Assembly: GCF_011044155.1 (NCBI RefSeq)
Contig: NZ_CP049056.1
Coordinates: forward strand, 1,984,001 to 2,048,000
Length of the DNA stretch: 64,000 nucleotides
Direction of reading: 5' to 3'
From: Pikeienuella piscinae
Lineage (GTDB): Bacteria; Pseudomonadota; Alphaproteobacteria; Rhodobacterales; Rhodobacteraceae
Position numbers and translations under genes: made by a program. The notes beneath the pieces were generated by a model. It ran no database searches, was not told the origin of the DNA, and worked only from the letters and a program-made list of their open reading frames with translations. Shown in pieces: positions 34,542-43,969 of the stretch; within the stretch, counting starts at the first letter, position 1, and every line of letters begins with the position of its first letter.

Positions 34542-34574
34542 TTCACCCGGTAACTACGGCTACCGGGTGAATTT
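34542..34574 (+). terminator. Terminator of trpS
   Basis: Bases 34542-34552 pair perfectly with 34561-34571 (11 bp, 8-base loop), followed by TTT and shortly TTG. Six bases after the trpS stop. Confidence 0.65.
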
Positions 34575-34711
34575 CGTTGAAATCATTGGGAAATTCCGAG
34601 TTGATGATTTCTTCACGCCCGCGACGCGCCGGTTTCCGGGGGCGGCGTATCGCAATCAGGGACGGGGAGCCGGCGTAGATGGATTAACCGTCTGACGTTG
34701 GTTACGGGCAG

Positions 34712-35263
34712 CTATCGAACCTGGCCTGCGGAGAAAAGCATTGCCTCGAACGTCTGCCCGGTACGCTTCTCGGCATGAAGAACCACCTCAGCCGCAGCGC
34801 GGGCGTCCTCGCCCGCATCGTGGTGAACGAAGGTCAGCTTGAGGCGCCGCTTCAGATGCGCGAGGCCATGACCGCCATTGCCGATGAACTCCGGCCAGGC
34901 GCGGCGGGCGATCCTCACGCTGTCACCCCATGTCCAGGGCGGCGCCTTCCGGCCGATCAGGGCGTGGGCGCCGTGGATCGCGCGGCGGTCGAAATTGCTG
35001 TGTTGAATGATGTGATGGCGCGCGAGCAGCGGCTCGACCAATGCTATCGCCTCGGCGAAATCGGGCGCGTCCGTCACATGGGCGGGGCCGATGCCGTGCA
35101 ATCTGCTGTTGAAAGGCGAGAAATGCGTCCGGGGGTTCACATATGTGGACCATGTCTGGATCATGTCGTCCGATTTTACGCAGGCGATACCGATCTGGCA
35201 GATGCTCGCGACGTCGCTGCAGGCCGTTTCCACGTCGAGGGCGAAGAAGCGATAGCTGGACAC
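34712..35263 (-). CDS. DnaQ-like 3'-5' exonuclease
   Basis: About 183 residues of the DEDDh exonuclease fold: Exo I FFALDVETA (D and E), Exo II in HSNFDRRAIHGA, Exo III HHDAGEDARAAA (H and D). Close in layout to the epsilon proofreading subunit and to RNase T/oligoribonuclease-like enzymes, but without the polymerase-binding tail of DnaQ. The start is uncertain: GTG at 35263 is chosen, TTG at 35269 is possible, and neither has a clear ribosome site. It probably acts in repair or RNA turnover. Confidence 0.85.
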   Translation of the reverse strand: MSSYRFFALDVETACSDVASICQIGIACVKSDDMIQTWSTYVNPRTHFSPFNSRLHGIGPAHVTDAPDFAEAIALVEPLLARHHIIQHSNFDRRAIHGAHALIGRKAPPWTWGDSVRIARRAWPEFIGNGGHGLAHLKRRLKLTFVHHDAGEDARAAAEVVLHAEKRTGQTFEAMLFSAGQVR

Positions 35264-35388
35264 CCGCAAGAACCGCTTGAGCGGGCGCCGTGGGTTTGAA
35301 TGGCTTCGCCGGCGACCGACGCCGGCGCGTTCGCGCGGATCGCGAACAGGCGATTTCGCAATGCTGGCGATAGCGATATGTTGCCCCC

Positions 35389-37065
35389 ATGAAACAGGGC
35401 AGAAGCGCGCCGGCGCGAACCGGTCTCTCCGGCTTTCTCGACGCCGACGGGCTGAAACGGGCGATTGCGCCGGTCGCGGCGTTCGTCGCCTCCTTCGCTT
35501 TGATCGGGCTCGCGAGCCTGAGCGGATGGTGGCTGCTCGGGCTGGCCGTCACCCTGCCCGTGCTGGCGCTCGGCGTGTTCGATGCGCTTCAGACCGGCAA
35601 CACGCTGACGCGCAACTACCCGTTCGCGGCGCGCATCCGCTGGCTTTTTTACGACCTCCGGCCCTATCTGCGCGCCTATATCGTCGAGGGCGACCTCGAA
35701 GGGAAGCCGTTCAGCTTCGACGCGCGCAACCTCGTGACCGCCCGCTCGCTCGGCAGGATCGACACGCAGCCGTTCGGCACCGATCTCGACCCCGCCGCCG
35801 GAAGCTTCAAATGGCTGACGCATTCCATCGCGCCGGCGGAGAACCCCGACCCGAGCCCGCGCGTCGCCATCGGCGGGCCGCAATGCGCGCGGCCCTATTC
35901 GGCCTCGGTCCTGAACATCTCCGCGATGAGCTTCGGCGCGCTTTCCGCCAACGCGATCTCGGCGCTGAACAAGGGCGCGAAGCTGGGCGGGTTCTATCAC
36001 GACACCGGCGAGGGCGGGGTCAGCCCCTACCACCTCCAGGGGGGCGATCTGGTATGGGAGATCGGCTCCGGCTATTTCGGCTGCCGCGACGCGGAGGGCC
36101 GGTTCGACGAGGGGCTGTTCAGGGAGATGGCGTCGCGCGACATCGTCAAGATGATCGAGATCAAGCTCAGCCAGGGCGCGAAACCGGGCCATGGCGGGCT
36201 GTTGCCCGGCCCGAAGGTCTCGAAAGAGATCGCGGAGATCCGGAAAGTGCCGGTGGGGAAGGATTGCCTCTCGCCGCGCGGCCATTCGGCGTTTTCGTCG
36301 CCGCTGGAGATGCTGGCGTTCGCCGCCCGGATGCGGGAGCTTTCCGGCGGCAAGCCGGTCGGGATCAAGCTCTGCGTCGGCCAGCACCATGAGGTGATGG
36401 CGATCGCGAAGGCGATGCTCAAGTCCGAGATCTACCTCGATTTCATCGTCGTCGACGGGGCCGAGGGCGGCACCGGCGCGGCCCCGATGGAGCTTTCCGA
36501 CAACGTCGGCGCGCCGCTGACCGAGGGGCTGATCGTGGTCCGGAACGCCCTTGTTGGAACCGGGCTGCGCGACAAGGTGCGGATCGGGGCCAGCGGCAAG
36601 GTCTATTCCGGCTTCGCGCTGGCGAAGAATTTCGCAATCGGCGCCGACTGGTGCAACGCGGCGCGGCCCTTCATGTTCTCAATCGGCTGCATACAGGCGA
36701 AGCGCTGCCATCTCGGCACCTGCCCGAGCGGCGTCGCGACGCAGGACCCGGGCCGCCAGCGCGGGCTGGTCGTCGATGTGAAGGCGGAGCGCGCGGCGCG
36801 GTTCCACCGCCAGACGCTGCTCGCGCTCGCCGATATCGTCGCGGCGGCGGGGCTCACGCATCCGACCGATCTCGCGCCGCATCACCTCGTCCACCGGCTC
36901 GGGGCCACCGGATCCTGCCCGATCGACCGGGTCTACAATTTCGTGGCGGCGAACGCGCTGCTCGATGCGCCGGAGGACACAATCTACGCCGACGCCTGGA
37001 AGGCGGCGGATCCTGAGAGTTTCCTCCCCCGCATCGACATCGTCGAGGAACGCGCGGAGGGATAG
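35389..37065 (+). CDS. FMN-binding glutamate synthase family protein
   Basis: 558 residues. Two N-terminal membrane segments (about 25-63) are followed by the FMN/glutamate-synthase central TIM barrel (about 160-520) with VDGAEGGTGAAP and GASGKVYSGF, and the cluster motif GCIQAKRCHLGTCPSG (C434, C440, C445), which binds a 3Fe-4S centre in GltB. The amidotransferase domain of real glutamate synthase is absent, so this stand-alone membrane-tethered form does not make glutamate from glutamine by itself. Its reaction is unknown. Monocistronic here, upstream of a TAXI-TRAP system. Confidence 0.88.
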   Translation: MKQGRSAPARTGLSGFLDADGLKRAIAPVAAFVASFALIGLASLSGWWLLGLAVTLPVLALGVFDALQTGNTLTRNYPFAARIRWLFYDLRPYLRAYIVEGDLEGKPFSFDARNLVTARSLGRIDTQPFGTDLDPAAGSFKWLTHSIAPAENPDPSPRVAIGGPQCARPYSASVLNISAMSFGALSANAISALNKGAKLGGFYHDTGEGGVSPYHLQGGDLVWEIGSGYFGCRDAEGRFDEGLFREMASRDIVKMIEIKLSQGAKPGHGGLLPGPKVSKEIAEIRKVPVGKDCLSPRGHSAFSSPLEMLAFAARMRELSGGKPVGIKLCVGQHHEVMAIAKAMLKSEIYLDFIVVDGAEGGTGAAPMELSDNVGAPLTEGLIVVRNALVGTGLRDKVRIGASGKVYSGFALAKNFAIGADWCNAARPFMFSIGCIQAKRCHLGTCPSGVATQDPGRQRGLVVDVKAERAARFHRQTLLALADIVAAAGLTHPTDLAPHHLVHRLGATGSCPIDRVYNFVAANALLDAPEDTIYADAWKAADPESFLPRIDIVEERAEG

Positions 37066-37154
37066 AGAACGCACGCGCCCCCTTGACCGGGGCCGCATCC
37101 CGCGCCTCTCTGCCGCATGACCGGCGGCCAACACCGGGATCAAGGGAGAGACCG

Positions 37155-38105
37155 ATGAAATTCACGGCATTCATCACCGCGGCGGCGCTGGCGGCGACCG
37201 CGGGCGCGGCGGCGGCGGAAACCCGCGTCACCTACAAATCCGCCAAGACCGGCACGTCCTATTACCAGATGGGCGTCGAAATCGCCGAGGCTGTGAAGGA
37301 AGCGACCGCGGGCGGGATCATCGTCACGGTGGAGGAGAGCCAGGGCTCGGTCCAGAACGTGATGGAGGTCCGCGCGCGCGGCGGCGATTATGTCTTCACC
37401 ACGCCGCCGGCGCTGGTCGGCGCGGCGCAGAAGGCCGCCGGGCCGTTCAAGGACAAGGGCGACCCGAAGTTCGACGAGATCCGCGCGCTCTTCCCGATCC
37501 CTTCGCTCACCATGCATTTCGTGATGCGGGCCGATGCCGGGGTCGAGGACATTTCCGGGCTGGCGGGCAAGACGATCCTCCTCGGCAAGGGCTCCTTCGG
37601 GGCGCGCGAAGGCGAGAAATATCTCGGGCTCTTCGGACTGGAGGGGAAGGTCACGCTGGCGGATGCGGAGCTTTCCAACGCCGTCGCGGCGCTGAAGAAC
37701 GGCCAGATCGACGGGTTCGTGACCGCAGGGTCGTGGCCGGCGCCGAACGTGATCGAGGCGGCGGCGTCGCTGGACGTGAAGGTGCTCTCGCTCTCGGCGG
37801 AGGAGATCGCGGCGACGAAGCGGGCGAAGCTGGTGATCCCGGCCGGCACCTATGCCGGGCAGGACGCGGATATCGTCACCACCTCGCTGCCCGTCGTCGC
37901 CTATGCGACCGCGGCGATGAGCGACGACGCCGCCTATGAATTGACGCGGGCGTTCTGGGAGAGGAAAGCCGACCTCGCCGCCGCGTCGGCGTGGTGGGGC
38001 GGCGTCGATTCCGACCTGATGGCGAACATCGCCGGCAAGATCCATCCCGGCGCGGCGCGCTATTACAAGGAAATCGGCTGGGCGCTGACCGACGCGCAGA
38101 TGTGA
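37155..38105 (+). CDS. TAXI-type TRAP transporter substrate-binding protein
   Basis: 316 residues. Signal peptide (MKFTAFITAAALAATAGAAA, cleavage near AAA-ET) and the TAXI pattern YKSAKTGTSYYQMGVEIAEAV then TPPALVGAAQ. TAXI receptors deliver organic acids such as glutamate, glutamine or 2-oxoglutarate to a TRAP channel. The ATG at 37155 has AGGGAGAG upstream. Followed by its fused permease gene after 185 bases that include a large palindrome. Confidence 0.85.
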   Translation: MKFTAFITAAALAATAGAAAAETRVTYKSAKTGTSYYQMGVEIAEAVKEATAGGIIVTVEESQGSVQNVMEVRARGGDYVFTTPPALVGAAQKAAGPFKDKGDPKFDEIRALFPIPSLTMHFVMRADAGVEDISGLAGKTILLGKGSFGAREGEKYLGLFGLEGKVTLADAELSNAVAALKNGQIDGFVTAGSWPAPNVIEAAASLDVKVLSLSAEEIAATKRAKLVIPAGTYAGQDADIVTTSLPVVAYATAAMSDDAAYELTRAFWERKADLAAASAWWGGVDSDLMANIAGKIHPGAARYYKEIGWALTDAQM

Positions 38106-38133
38106 GGCGCGGTTTCCGCGAGGAAAGCGATCC

Positions 38134-38160
38134 GGGGCCCCGGACTTGATCCGGGGCCCC
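38134..38160. repeat. GC-rich palindrome between TRAP genes
   Basis: Bases 38134-38144 pair perfectly with 38150-38160 around CTTGA. The centre GGACTTGATCC is a familiar intergenic palindromic repeat type in alphaproteobacteria. It may limit read-through or stabilise the upstream mRNA. Confidence 0.6.
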
Positions 38161-38290
38161 GAACGGTGGCGCGCAATCTTGGCGGGATCCCGGCTCAGGG
38201 CCAGGATCGGCGGGAGGGGCCGGCGCGGCGCGTGGCTCTTCGCGGTCCCGGCGGGGGGCCAAGACCGGCGATCAGAGAGAGACCTTCGCC

Positions 38291-40078
38291 TTGCAGGATG
38301 AGGACATCCCCTATCGCGCCGTCTGGGTGGCGCTTGGCGCCCTCAGCGTCGCGTTTCACCTCTGGCTGATCTTTTCCGGGCTCACCCCCAATCTGGTGGC
38401 GCGGCCGGTGCACATGGCGCTCGCCCTCCCCTTCGCCATGGTGCTGACGGCGAGGACCCGCGCCGGGCGGATGGCCGGCGCCGCGCTTGGCGCGCCGGGG
38501 TTCTTCGCCGCGCTCTGGGTGGCGCTGAACCATGACCAACTGGCCGACCAGTACGGCTTTCTCGAAGGGCCGATCCAGATCGCGCTGGCGGTCGTCCTGC
38601 TCGCCACGGCGTTGGAGATGGCGCGCCGGTCGATCGGCTGGCCGCTGCCGCTGGTCGCGGCGGTCGCGCTCGGCTACGGGCTTCTCGGGCATCTGATACC
38701 GGGCGAGTTCGGGCATACCGGCGCGCCGCTCGCCTCGTTTCTCGGCACGCTCACCATCGCCGAGGGCGGGCTCTGGGGGCAGCTGACCGGGGTGTCGGTC
38801 TCCATCGTCGCGATCTTCGTGATCTTCGGCGCCGTCCTCAACGCCGGCGAGGCGGGGGCGGGGTTCATGAACCTCGCCGGGGCGGCGGCCGGGCGGCTGA
38901 AGGGCGGGGCGGCGAAGGTCTCTGTGCTTTCCTCGGCGCTCTTCGGCTCGATCTCCGGCTCGGCCTCGGCGAATGTCGCCTCGACCGGCGCCGTCACGCT
39001 GCCGGCGATGCGCCGGCTCGGCTATCCGTCGTCGCTCGCCGGGGCGGTGGAGGCGGTGGCGTCCTCCGGCGGGCAGATCATGCCGCCGCTGATGGGGGCC
39101 GGGGCCTTCGTCATGGTGGAGCTGACCGGCGCCCCCTACGAGGCGATCATGGCGGCGGCGCTGCTGCCGGCGATCCTCTATTTCGCGACGGTCTGGATCG
39201 GCGTCGACGCGTTCGCCGCCCGTCACGCGCTGCGCGCGCTGCCCGAGGACGAGCGCCCGGCGCCGCGCGACGTGGCGATCACCGTGCTCTTCTTCGCGGT
39301 CCCGTTCGGGGTGCTGCTCTGGGGCATGTTCCTCGGCGGCGGCGGCGGTTACACGCCGCAATACGCCGCCTGCCTCGCGATTCTGGCGGCGGGGGCGCTG
39401 CTCGGGCTGGACGCGGGCGGGCCGGTCGGGCTGCGCCGGTTCGGCGCCCGGCTCGCCGGCGCCGCGCTGGCGGCGGGGCGGCAGGTGGCGCTGATCGCCT
39501 CGATCATCATCTGCGCCTCGATCATCATCGGCGTGCTTTCGATCACCGGGCTGGGCGTCAAGATCACCTCGCTCATTCTCTCCGCCTCCGGCGGCGCGCT
39601 CTGGCCGGCGCTGGGGCTGACGGCGCTCGCCTGTCTCATCCTTGGGATGGAGGTGCCGACCACCGCCGCCTATGTGATCTGCGTCTCGATCGCCGGGCCG
39701 GCGCTGATCGGGCTCGGCCTCGCACCCCTGCAGGCGCATCTCTTCGTCTTCTGGTTCGCGCTTCTCTCGACCATCACGCCGCCGGTCTGCGGCGCCGTCT
39801 TCATCGCCGCCGGCATGGTCGGCGAGAACTGGCTGAAAGTGGCGGGAACGGCGATGGTGCTGGGGATCGGGCTCTATCTCATCCCGCTGTCGATGGTCTC
39901 GCACCCGGCGCTGATCGCGCTCGCCGCCACGCCGCTGACGGCGCTCTTCGCCGCGGCGCAGGTCTTCGGTGGCCTCGCGCTGATCTCCCGCGCCATCATC
40001 GCGCCGGGGCGCCTCCTGATCCGCCTGCCGATGGGACTGGCGGGCTTGCTCCTGCTGTTCTGGCCGGCGCTGATCTGA
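38291..40078 (+). CDS. TRAP transporter fused permease (DctQM-type, TAXI partner)
   Basis: 595 residues with about 16 membrane segments: an N-terminal DctQ-like group and the large DctM-like core with SSALFGSISGSASANVASTGAVTLPAMRRLGY, GGQIMPPLMGAGAFVM and ILGMEVPTTAAYV motifs. TAXI receptors typically pair with this fused 4TM/12TM permease, which imports the ligand using a sodium gradient. The first codon is TTG at 38291; no ATG lies near the conserved N-terminus. Ends 3 bases before the convergent CinA-like gene. Confidence 0.92.
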   Translation: MQDEDIPYRAVWVALGALSVAFHLWLIFSGLTPNLVARPVHMALALPFAMVLTARTRAGRMAGAALGAPGFFAALWVALNHDQLADQYGFLEGPIQIALAVVLLATALEMARRSIGWPLPLVAAVALGYGLLGHLIPGEFGHTGAPLASFLGTLTIAEGGLWGQLTGVSVSIVAIFVIFGAVLNAGEAGAGFMNLAGAAAGRLKGGAAKVSVLSSALFGSISGSASANVASTGAVTLPAMRRLGYPSSLAGAVEAVASSGGQIMPPLMGAGAFVMVELTGAPYEAIMAAALLPAILYFATVWIGVDAFAARHALRALPEDERPAPRDVAITVLFFAVPFGVLLWGMFLGGGGGYTPQYAACLAILAAGALLGLDAGGPVGLRRFGARLAGAALAAGRQVALIASIIICASIIIGVLSITGLGVKITSLILSASGGALWPALGLTALACLILGMEVPTTAAYVICVSIAGPALIGLGLAPLQAHLFVFWFALLSTITPPVCGAVFIAAGMVGENWLKVAGTAMVLGIGLYLIPLSMVSHPALIALAATPLTALFAAAQVFGGLALISRAIIAPGRLLIRLPMGLAGLLLLFWPALI

Positions 40079-40081
40079 GCC

Positions 40082-40843
40082 TCAACCCGGCGGCGTCTCC
40101 TCGTAGCGCTCGATTCCGAGGCCCTTCAGCGCCGCGCGCAGATCGGCGACGGCGGCCTCCAGCGCGCTCCGGTCCTGCGCGCGCGCCACCAGGGTGGAGC
40201 CGGCCACGGAGCGGTAGAACGGGTAGGAGCCGAACGAGACGTCGGGATGGCGCGCCGCGACGGCGCCGAGCGGCGTAGCCAGCTCGCCTTCGGGGGCCTC
40301 GACCCGGATGCTCCAGCTCAGGAGCGGCGCGCCGCCCTTCAGGGTCGGGCGGATCTCCTCCAGCATCGCCGCGAAGATCTCCGGGACGCCGGCCATGACG
40401 TGGACATTGCCGATGGTGAAGCCCGGCGCCTGGCTGACCGGGTTGCGAATCAGCGTCGCGCCATCCGGTATCCGCGCCATGCGCAGGCGAGATTCGTTCA
40501 GTTCGCCCGCCTTGTAGTGCGCGGTCAGGATCGCCCGCGCGTCGTCCCGCACGTCGATCTTCACACCGAAGGCGGCGGCGATGCTGTCGGCGGTGATGTC
40601 GTCATGGGTCGGCCCGATCCCGCCGGAAGTGAAGACATGATCGAAGCGTGCGCGCAGCGCGTTGACCGCCTCGACGATGGCGGCGCGATCGTCCGCAATG
40701 ACGCGAATCTCCCGCAGCGACACGCCGATTTCGGTCATCACCCCCGCGAGCCGCCAGGCGTTTCCCTCGCGCGTGCGCCCAGAGAGCACCTCGTCCCCGA
40801 TCACGATCATCGCCGCCGTCGGCTGGCTATTTCGCTCGTTCAT
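40082..40843 (-). CDS. CinA-like molybdopterin-binding domain protein
   Basis: 253 residues. The MoCF fold starts with AAMIVIGDEVLSGRTREGN and has the loop FTSGGIGPTHDDIT and ENGVSQAPG-like RNPVSQAPGF. This is the N-terminal half of CinA without the C-terminal nicotinamide-nucleotide amidase, so a free-standing 'competence/damage-inducible protein A' whose role is unclear. Start chosen at ATG 40841-40843, with GGAGG eight bases upstream; a GTG at 40858 is also open. Confidence 0.87.
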   Translation of the reverse strand: MNERNSQPTAAMIVIGDEVLSGRTREGNAWRLAGVMTEIGVSLREIRVIADDRAAIVEAVNALRARFDHVFTSGGIGPTHDDITADSIAAAFGVKIDVRDDARAILTAHYKAGELNESRLRMARIPDGATLIRNPVSQAPGFTIGNVHVMAGVPEIFAAMLEEIRPTLKGGAPLLSWSIRVEAPEGELATPLGAVAARHPDVSFGSYPFYRSVAGSTLVARAQDRSALEAAVADLRAALKGLGIERYEETPPG

Positions 40844-41021
40844 TCCCATATCCTCCACCGGTCCCTTCGCGATATACAGGATCGACCCCGGAAAGCGACC
40901 CGCCGCGCTTCGCCGCAGCTTCAGCCGTAAGCGGCTTGAACGATGGCGCGGAACGGTCGAAACTGCGGCGACTCGCTAGAGGACGGCGAAGACAGGAACC
41001 AGCGGCCAGGGAAACGGCAAG

Positions 41022-41831
41022 GTGGAGCGGACGACGAGCGACAGGACGCCGGAGGGGATCAAGCTCCACTCCCGGCAGGACTTCGACGGGATGCGCGCCG
41101 CCGGACGGCTCGCGGCCGAGGTGCTCGACATGATCGCGGAGCATGTGGTCCCCGGCGTCACGACCGAGCGGCTGGACGACCTGATCCACGAATATATCGT
41201 CGCCCACGACGCAGTTCCGGCGACGCTCGGCTATCGCGGCTACACGAAATCTTCCTGCATCTCGATCAACCATGTGGTCTGCCACGGGATTCCGGGCGCC
41301 CGGGTGCTGAAACCGGGCGACATCCTCAATATCGACGTCACCACGATCCTCGACGGCTGGTTCGGCGACACCAGCCGGATGTATGTCGCCGGCGCGCCGA
41401 ACCGCAAATCCGAGCGGCTGATCGACATCACCCATGAATCGCTGATGCGTGGCATCGCCGAGGTTCGCCCCGGCGCGACCTTTGGCGATATCGGCCACGC
41501 CATCCAGCGCTACGCCGAGGGCGAGCGCTGCGGCGTGGTGCGGGATTTCTGCGGCCACGGGCTCGGCCGGGTTTTCCACGACGCGCCGAACGTCCTGCAT
41601 TACGGGCGCCCGGGGACCGGCGCCGTGCTGCGCCCCGGCATGTTCTTCACCATCGAGCCGATGGTGAATCTCGGCCGGCCGGAGACCAAGATCCTCTCCG
41701 ACGGCTGGACGGCGGTGACCCGCGACAAGTCGCTCTCGGCGCAGTTCGAGCATTCGATCGGCGTGACCGAGGAGGGCTGCGAGATCTTCACCCTCTCCCC
41801 CGCCGGCAGGTTCCACCCGACGCAGGGCTGA
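41022..41831 (+). CDS. map: Methionine aminopeptidase, type I
   Basis: 269 residues. The metal ligands lie in NIDVTTILDGWFGDTSRMY (two Asp), HGLGRVFHDAP (His), TIEPMV (Glu) and QFEHSIGVTE (Glu). It removes the initiator Met from nascent proteins. GTG start at 41022 after AAGGTG; the conserved IKLHSRQDFDGMRAAGRLAAE region begins about 12 residues later, so the start is reasonable. Divergent from the CinA-like gene. Confidence 0.95.
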   Translation: MERTTSDRTPEGIKLHSRQDFDGMRAAGRLAAEVLDMIAEHVVPGVTTERLDDLIHEYIVAHDAVPATLGYRGYTKSSCISINHVVCHGIPGARVLKPGDILNIDVTTILDGWFGDTSRMYVAGAPNRKSERLIDITHESLMRGIAEVRPGATFGDIGHAIQRYAEGERCGVVRDFCGHGLGRVFHDAPNVLHYGRPGTGAVLRPGMFFTIEPMVNLGRPETKILSDGWTAVTRDKSLSAQFEHSIGVTEEGCEIFTLSPAGRFHPTQG

Positions 41832-41914
41832 GCCGGGGCGGCGCGCCCGGCCCTATTTCCGCCTCATTTCCTGTTAACTTTCTGCACTTCCAAACGGGTA
41901 AGGGGTTTGACGAC

Positions 41915-42595
41915 ATGATCGGCATTCACGTTTTTCTTCGGCCGGCCACGCTCGGCCTGCTGGCCGCCGTCACGGCTCATCCGGCTTCCGCCGCGATCGT
42001 GACCTTCACCGATCGCGCGATTTTCGAGGCCAATGTCAGCGGGCCGCTGACGACTGAAACGTTCAACGACTTCACGAATGACACGTCGTTCCTGTCGCCG
42101 CTGGATATCGGCGATTTCACGATCTCGACGGAATCGGACGTCGTGTCCGCCGGCGGCGAGCCGACGAACCAGCTTGACGCGTCCCCGTTTTCCTTCGGCT
42201 CCAGTATAATCGACGGCACCACGTTCGGGCAGGCCATCCTGCAGGACGACGAGGCGCTGACCTTCACCTTCGACGCGCCGATCTTCGCGTTCGGGATCGA
42301 TACGAGAAATCTCGGCAATTCGGGGTTGCTGACTTCAATTCTGGTCGCCGGCGAAAGCTTCACGCCGTTGCAGGACGGGACAAGCCTGCTCTTCAGCGGC
42401 GTGATCTCCGACACCGCGTTCAGTTCGGTTTCTTTCGTCTTCGACGCATTGGGCGGCCCCTCGGCCGACGGTTTCGCATTCGACAATGTCGCCTATTCGG
42501 GCGCGACGGTCGTGCCGCTCCCGGCCAGCCTGCCGCTTCTCGTCGGCGCGCTTGGCGTGATTGGCTTTCTGGGGCGGCGTCGAAGCGCGCTCTGA
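41915..42595 (+). CDS. VPLPA-CTERM sorting domain protein
   Basis: 226 residues. An N-terminal signal peptide (ends HPASA), a beta-rich secreted domain with FNDFTND and FAFGIDTR-type segments, and a C-terminus with VVPLPASLPLLVGALGVIGF and RRR. That is the VPLPA-CTERM variant of PEP-CTERM sorting, common in Rhodobacterales: the tail is recognised by an exosortase and the protein is processed for export or surface display. The exosortase and biofilm genes are not in this window. Function of the main domain unknown. Confidence 0.88.
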   Translation: MIGIHVFLRPATLGLLAAVTAHPASAAIVTFTDRAIFEANVSGPLTTETFNDFTNDTSFLSPLDIGDFTISTESDVVSAGGEPTNQLDASPFSFGSSIIDGTTFGQAILQDDEALTFTFDAPIFAFGIDTRNLGNSGLLTSILVAGESFTPLQDGTSLLFSGVISDTAFSSVSFVFDALGGPSADGFAFDNVAYSGATVVPLPASLPLLVGALGVIGFLGRRRSAL

Positions 42596-42601
42596 CATCC
42601 C

Positions 42602-42632
42602 TTCAGGCGGGGGGCGCGTTCCCCCGCTTGAA
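42602..42632 (+). terminator. Hairpin after the VPLPA-CTERM gene
   Basis: Bases 42602-42613 pair with 42621-42632 (12 bp with one G-T), loop of 7. No T-run; probable 3'-end hairpin. Confidence 0.5.
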
Positions 42633-42718
42633 TCCTGCGCAAATCTCCCGTCATATCGTTTCAGTTTCGCGCTCGAAGCCGCGAACGGATAATTTGCGAC
42701 CTCAATGGGAGAGGATTA

Positions 42719-43903
42719 ATGAAAAAGACCCTGATCGCCGCCGCAGCGGCGAGTTTCGCTCTGGCCGGCGGCGCCGCCGCTGACGATGTCAAACTCGGTG
42801 TCATCCTCGGCTATACTGGCCCGCTGGAGTCGATCACCCCGGCGATGGCCGCCGGCGCTGAACTCGCCATGAAGGAAGTCACCGACGCGGGCGGGATCCT
42901 CGGCGGCATGAACGTCGTCTCGGTCAGGGGCGATTCGACCTGCATCGACGCCGCCGCCGCCTCCGCCGCCGCCGAGCGGCTGATCACCTCGGACGGGATC
43001 GCCGCCATCGTCGGCGCGGACTGCTCGGGCGTCACCACGGCGATCCTGCAGAACGTCGCGCTGGCGAACGGCGTGGTGATGGTCTCGCCCTCCGCGACCT
43101 CGCCGGCGCTGACCACGATCGAGGATAACGGGCTCTTCTTCCGCACCTCGCCCTCGGACGCGCGCCAGGGAAAGATCGTCTCCGACGTCCTCACCGACAA
43201 GGGCGTGAAGGAAATCGCGATCAGCTACACGAACAACGATTACGGCAAGGGCCTCGCGGATTCGATCGAGACCAACTTCAAGGCGGCGGGCGGATCGGTG
43301 ACGATCAACGCCTCGCATGAGGATGGCAAGGCGGATTACTCCGCCGAGGTCGGCGCGCTCGCCGCCGCGGGCGGCGAAGTGCTGGTCGTCGCCGGCTATG
43401 TCGATCAGGGCGGCAAGGGGATCATCCAGGCTTCATTGGACAGCGGCGCGTTCGACACGTTCTACCTGCCGGACGGCATGGTCGGACAGGCGCTGCCGGA
43501 CGCGATCGGCGACGGGCTGAACGGCTCCTACGGCGCGCTTCCCGGCACCGACAGCGAGGGCGCGACGAACTATCTGAAGATGGCCGAAGAGGCCGGCTTC
43601 ACCTCCGGCGCCTTCTCGCCGGAAAGCTATGACGCCGCCGCGCTGATCATGCTGGCGATGGAGGCCGCGGGCTCCACCGACAGCGCCGCGTTCAAGGACA
43701 AGGTCATGGAGGTCGCGAACGCGCCGGGCGAGCAAATCCAGCCGGGCGAGCTGGCCAAGGCGCTGAAGATCATCCGCGACGGCGGCGATATCGATTATGT
43801 CGGCGCGTCGGCGGTCGAACTGATCGAGCCGGGCGAGAGCGCCGGAAACTACCGCGAGATCAAGATCGAAGACGGCAAGATCGAAACGGTCGGCTACCGC
43901 TGA
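42719..43903 (+). CDS. livK: Branched-chain amino acid ABC transporter substrate-binding protein
   Basis: 394 residues. Signal peptide (MKKTLIAAAAASFALAGGAAA), then VKLGVILGYTGPLESITPAMAAGAELA, the typical Leu/Ile/Val-binding opening, with two Venus-flytrap lobes. The real ligand of such receptors varies widely (amino acids, amides, aromatics, urea). AGAGGA lies 7 bases before the ATG. First gene of livKGFHM. Confidence 0.9.
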   Translation: MKKTLIAAAAASFALAGGAAADDVKLGVILGYTGPLESITPAMAAGAELAMKEVTDAGGILGGMNVVSVRGDSTCIDAAAASAAAERLITSDGIAAIVGADCSGVTTAILQNVALANGVVMVSPSATSPALTTIEDNGLFFRTSPSDARQGKIVSDVLTDKGVKEIAISYTNNDYGKGLADSIETNFKAAGGSVTINASHEDGKADYSAEVGALAAAGGEVLVVAGYVDQGGKGIIQASLDSGAFDTFYLPDGMVGQALPDAIGDGLNGSYGALPGTDSEGATNYLKMAEEAGFTSGAFSPESYDAAALIMLAMEAAGSTDSAAFKDKVMEVANAPGEQIQPGELAKALKIIRDGGDIDYVGASAVELIEPGESAGNYREIKIEDGKIETVGYR

Positions 43904-43922
43904 TCCGGTCTTCTTGACGCGG

Positions 43923-43954
43923 CGATGGCCCGGCGCGGACGCGCCGGGCCATCG
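43923..43954 (+). terminator. Long hairpin between livK and livG
   Basis: Perfect 15-bp inverted repeat, 43923-43937 with 43940-43954, two-base centre. Without a T-tail it more likely gives partial read-through and protects the livK message, so that the receptor is made in excess. Confidence 0.6.
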
Positions 43955-43969
43955 CGACAGGGGCGCGCG

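Noticed and set aside
38195-39904. Minus-strand open frame of 569 codons opposite the TRAP permease
   Set aside because: Extremely Arg/Asp/Gln-rich antisense of membrane-helix codons, no domain.
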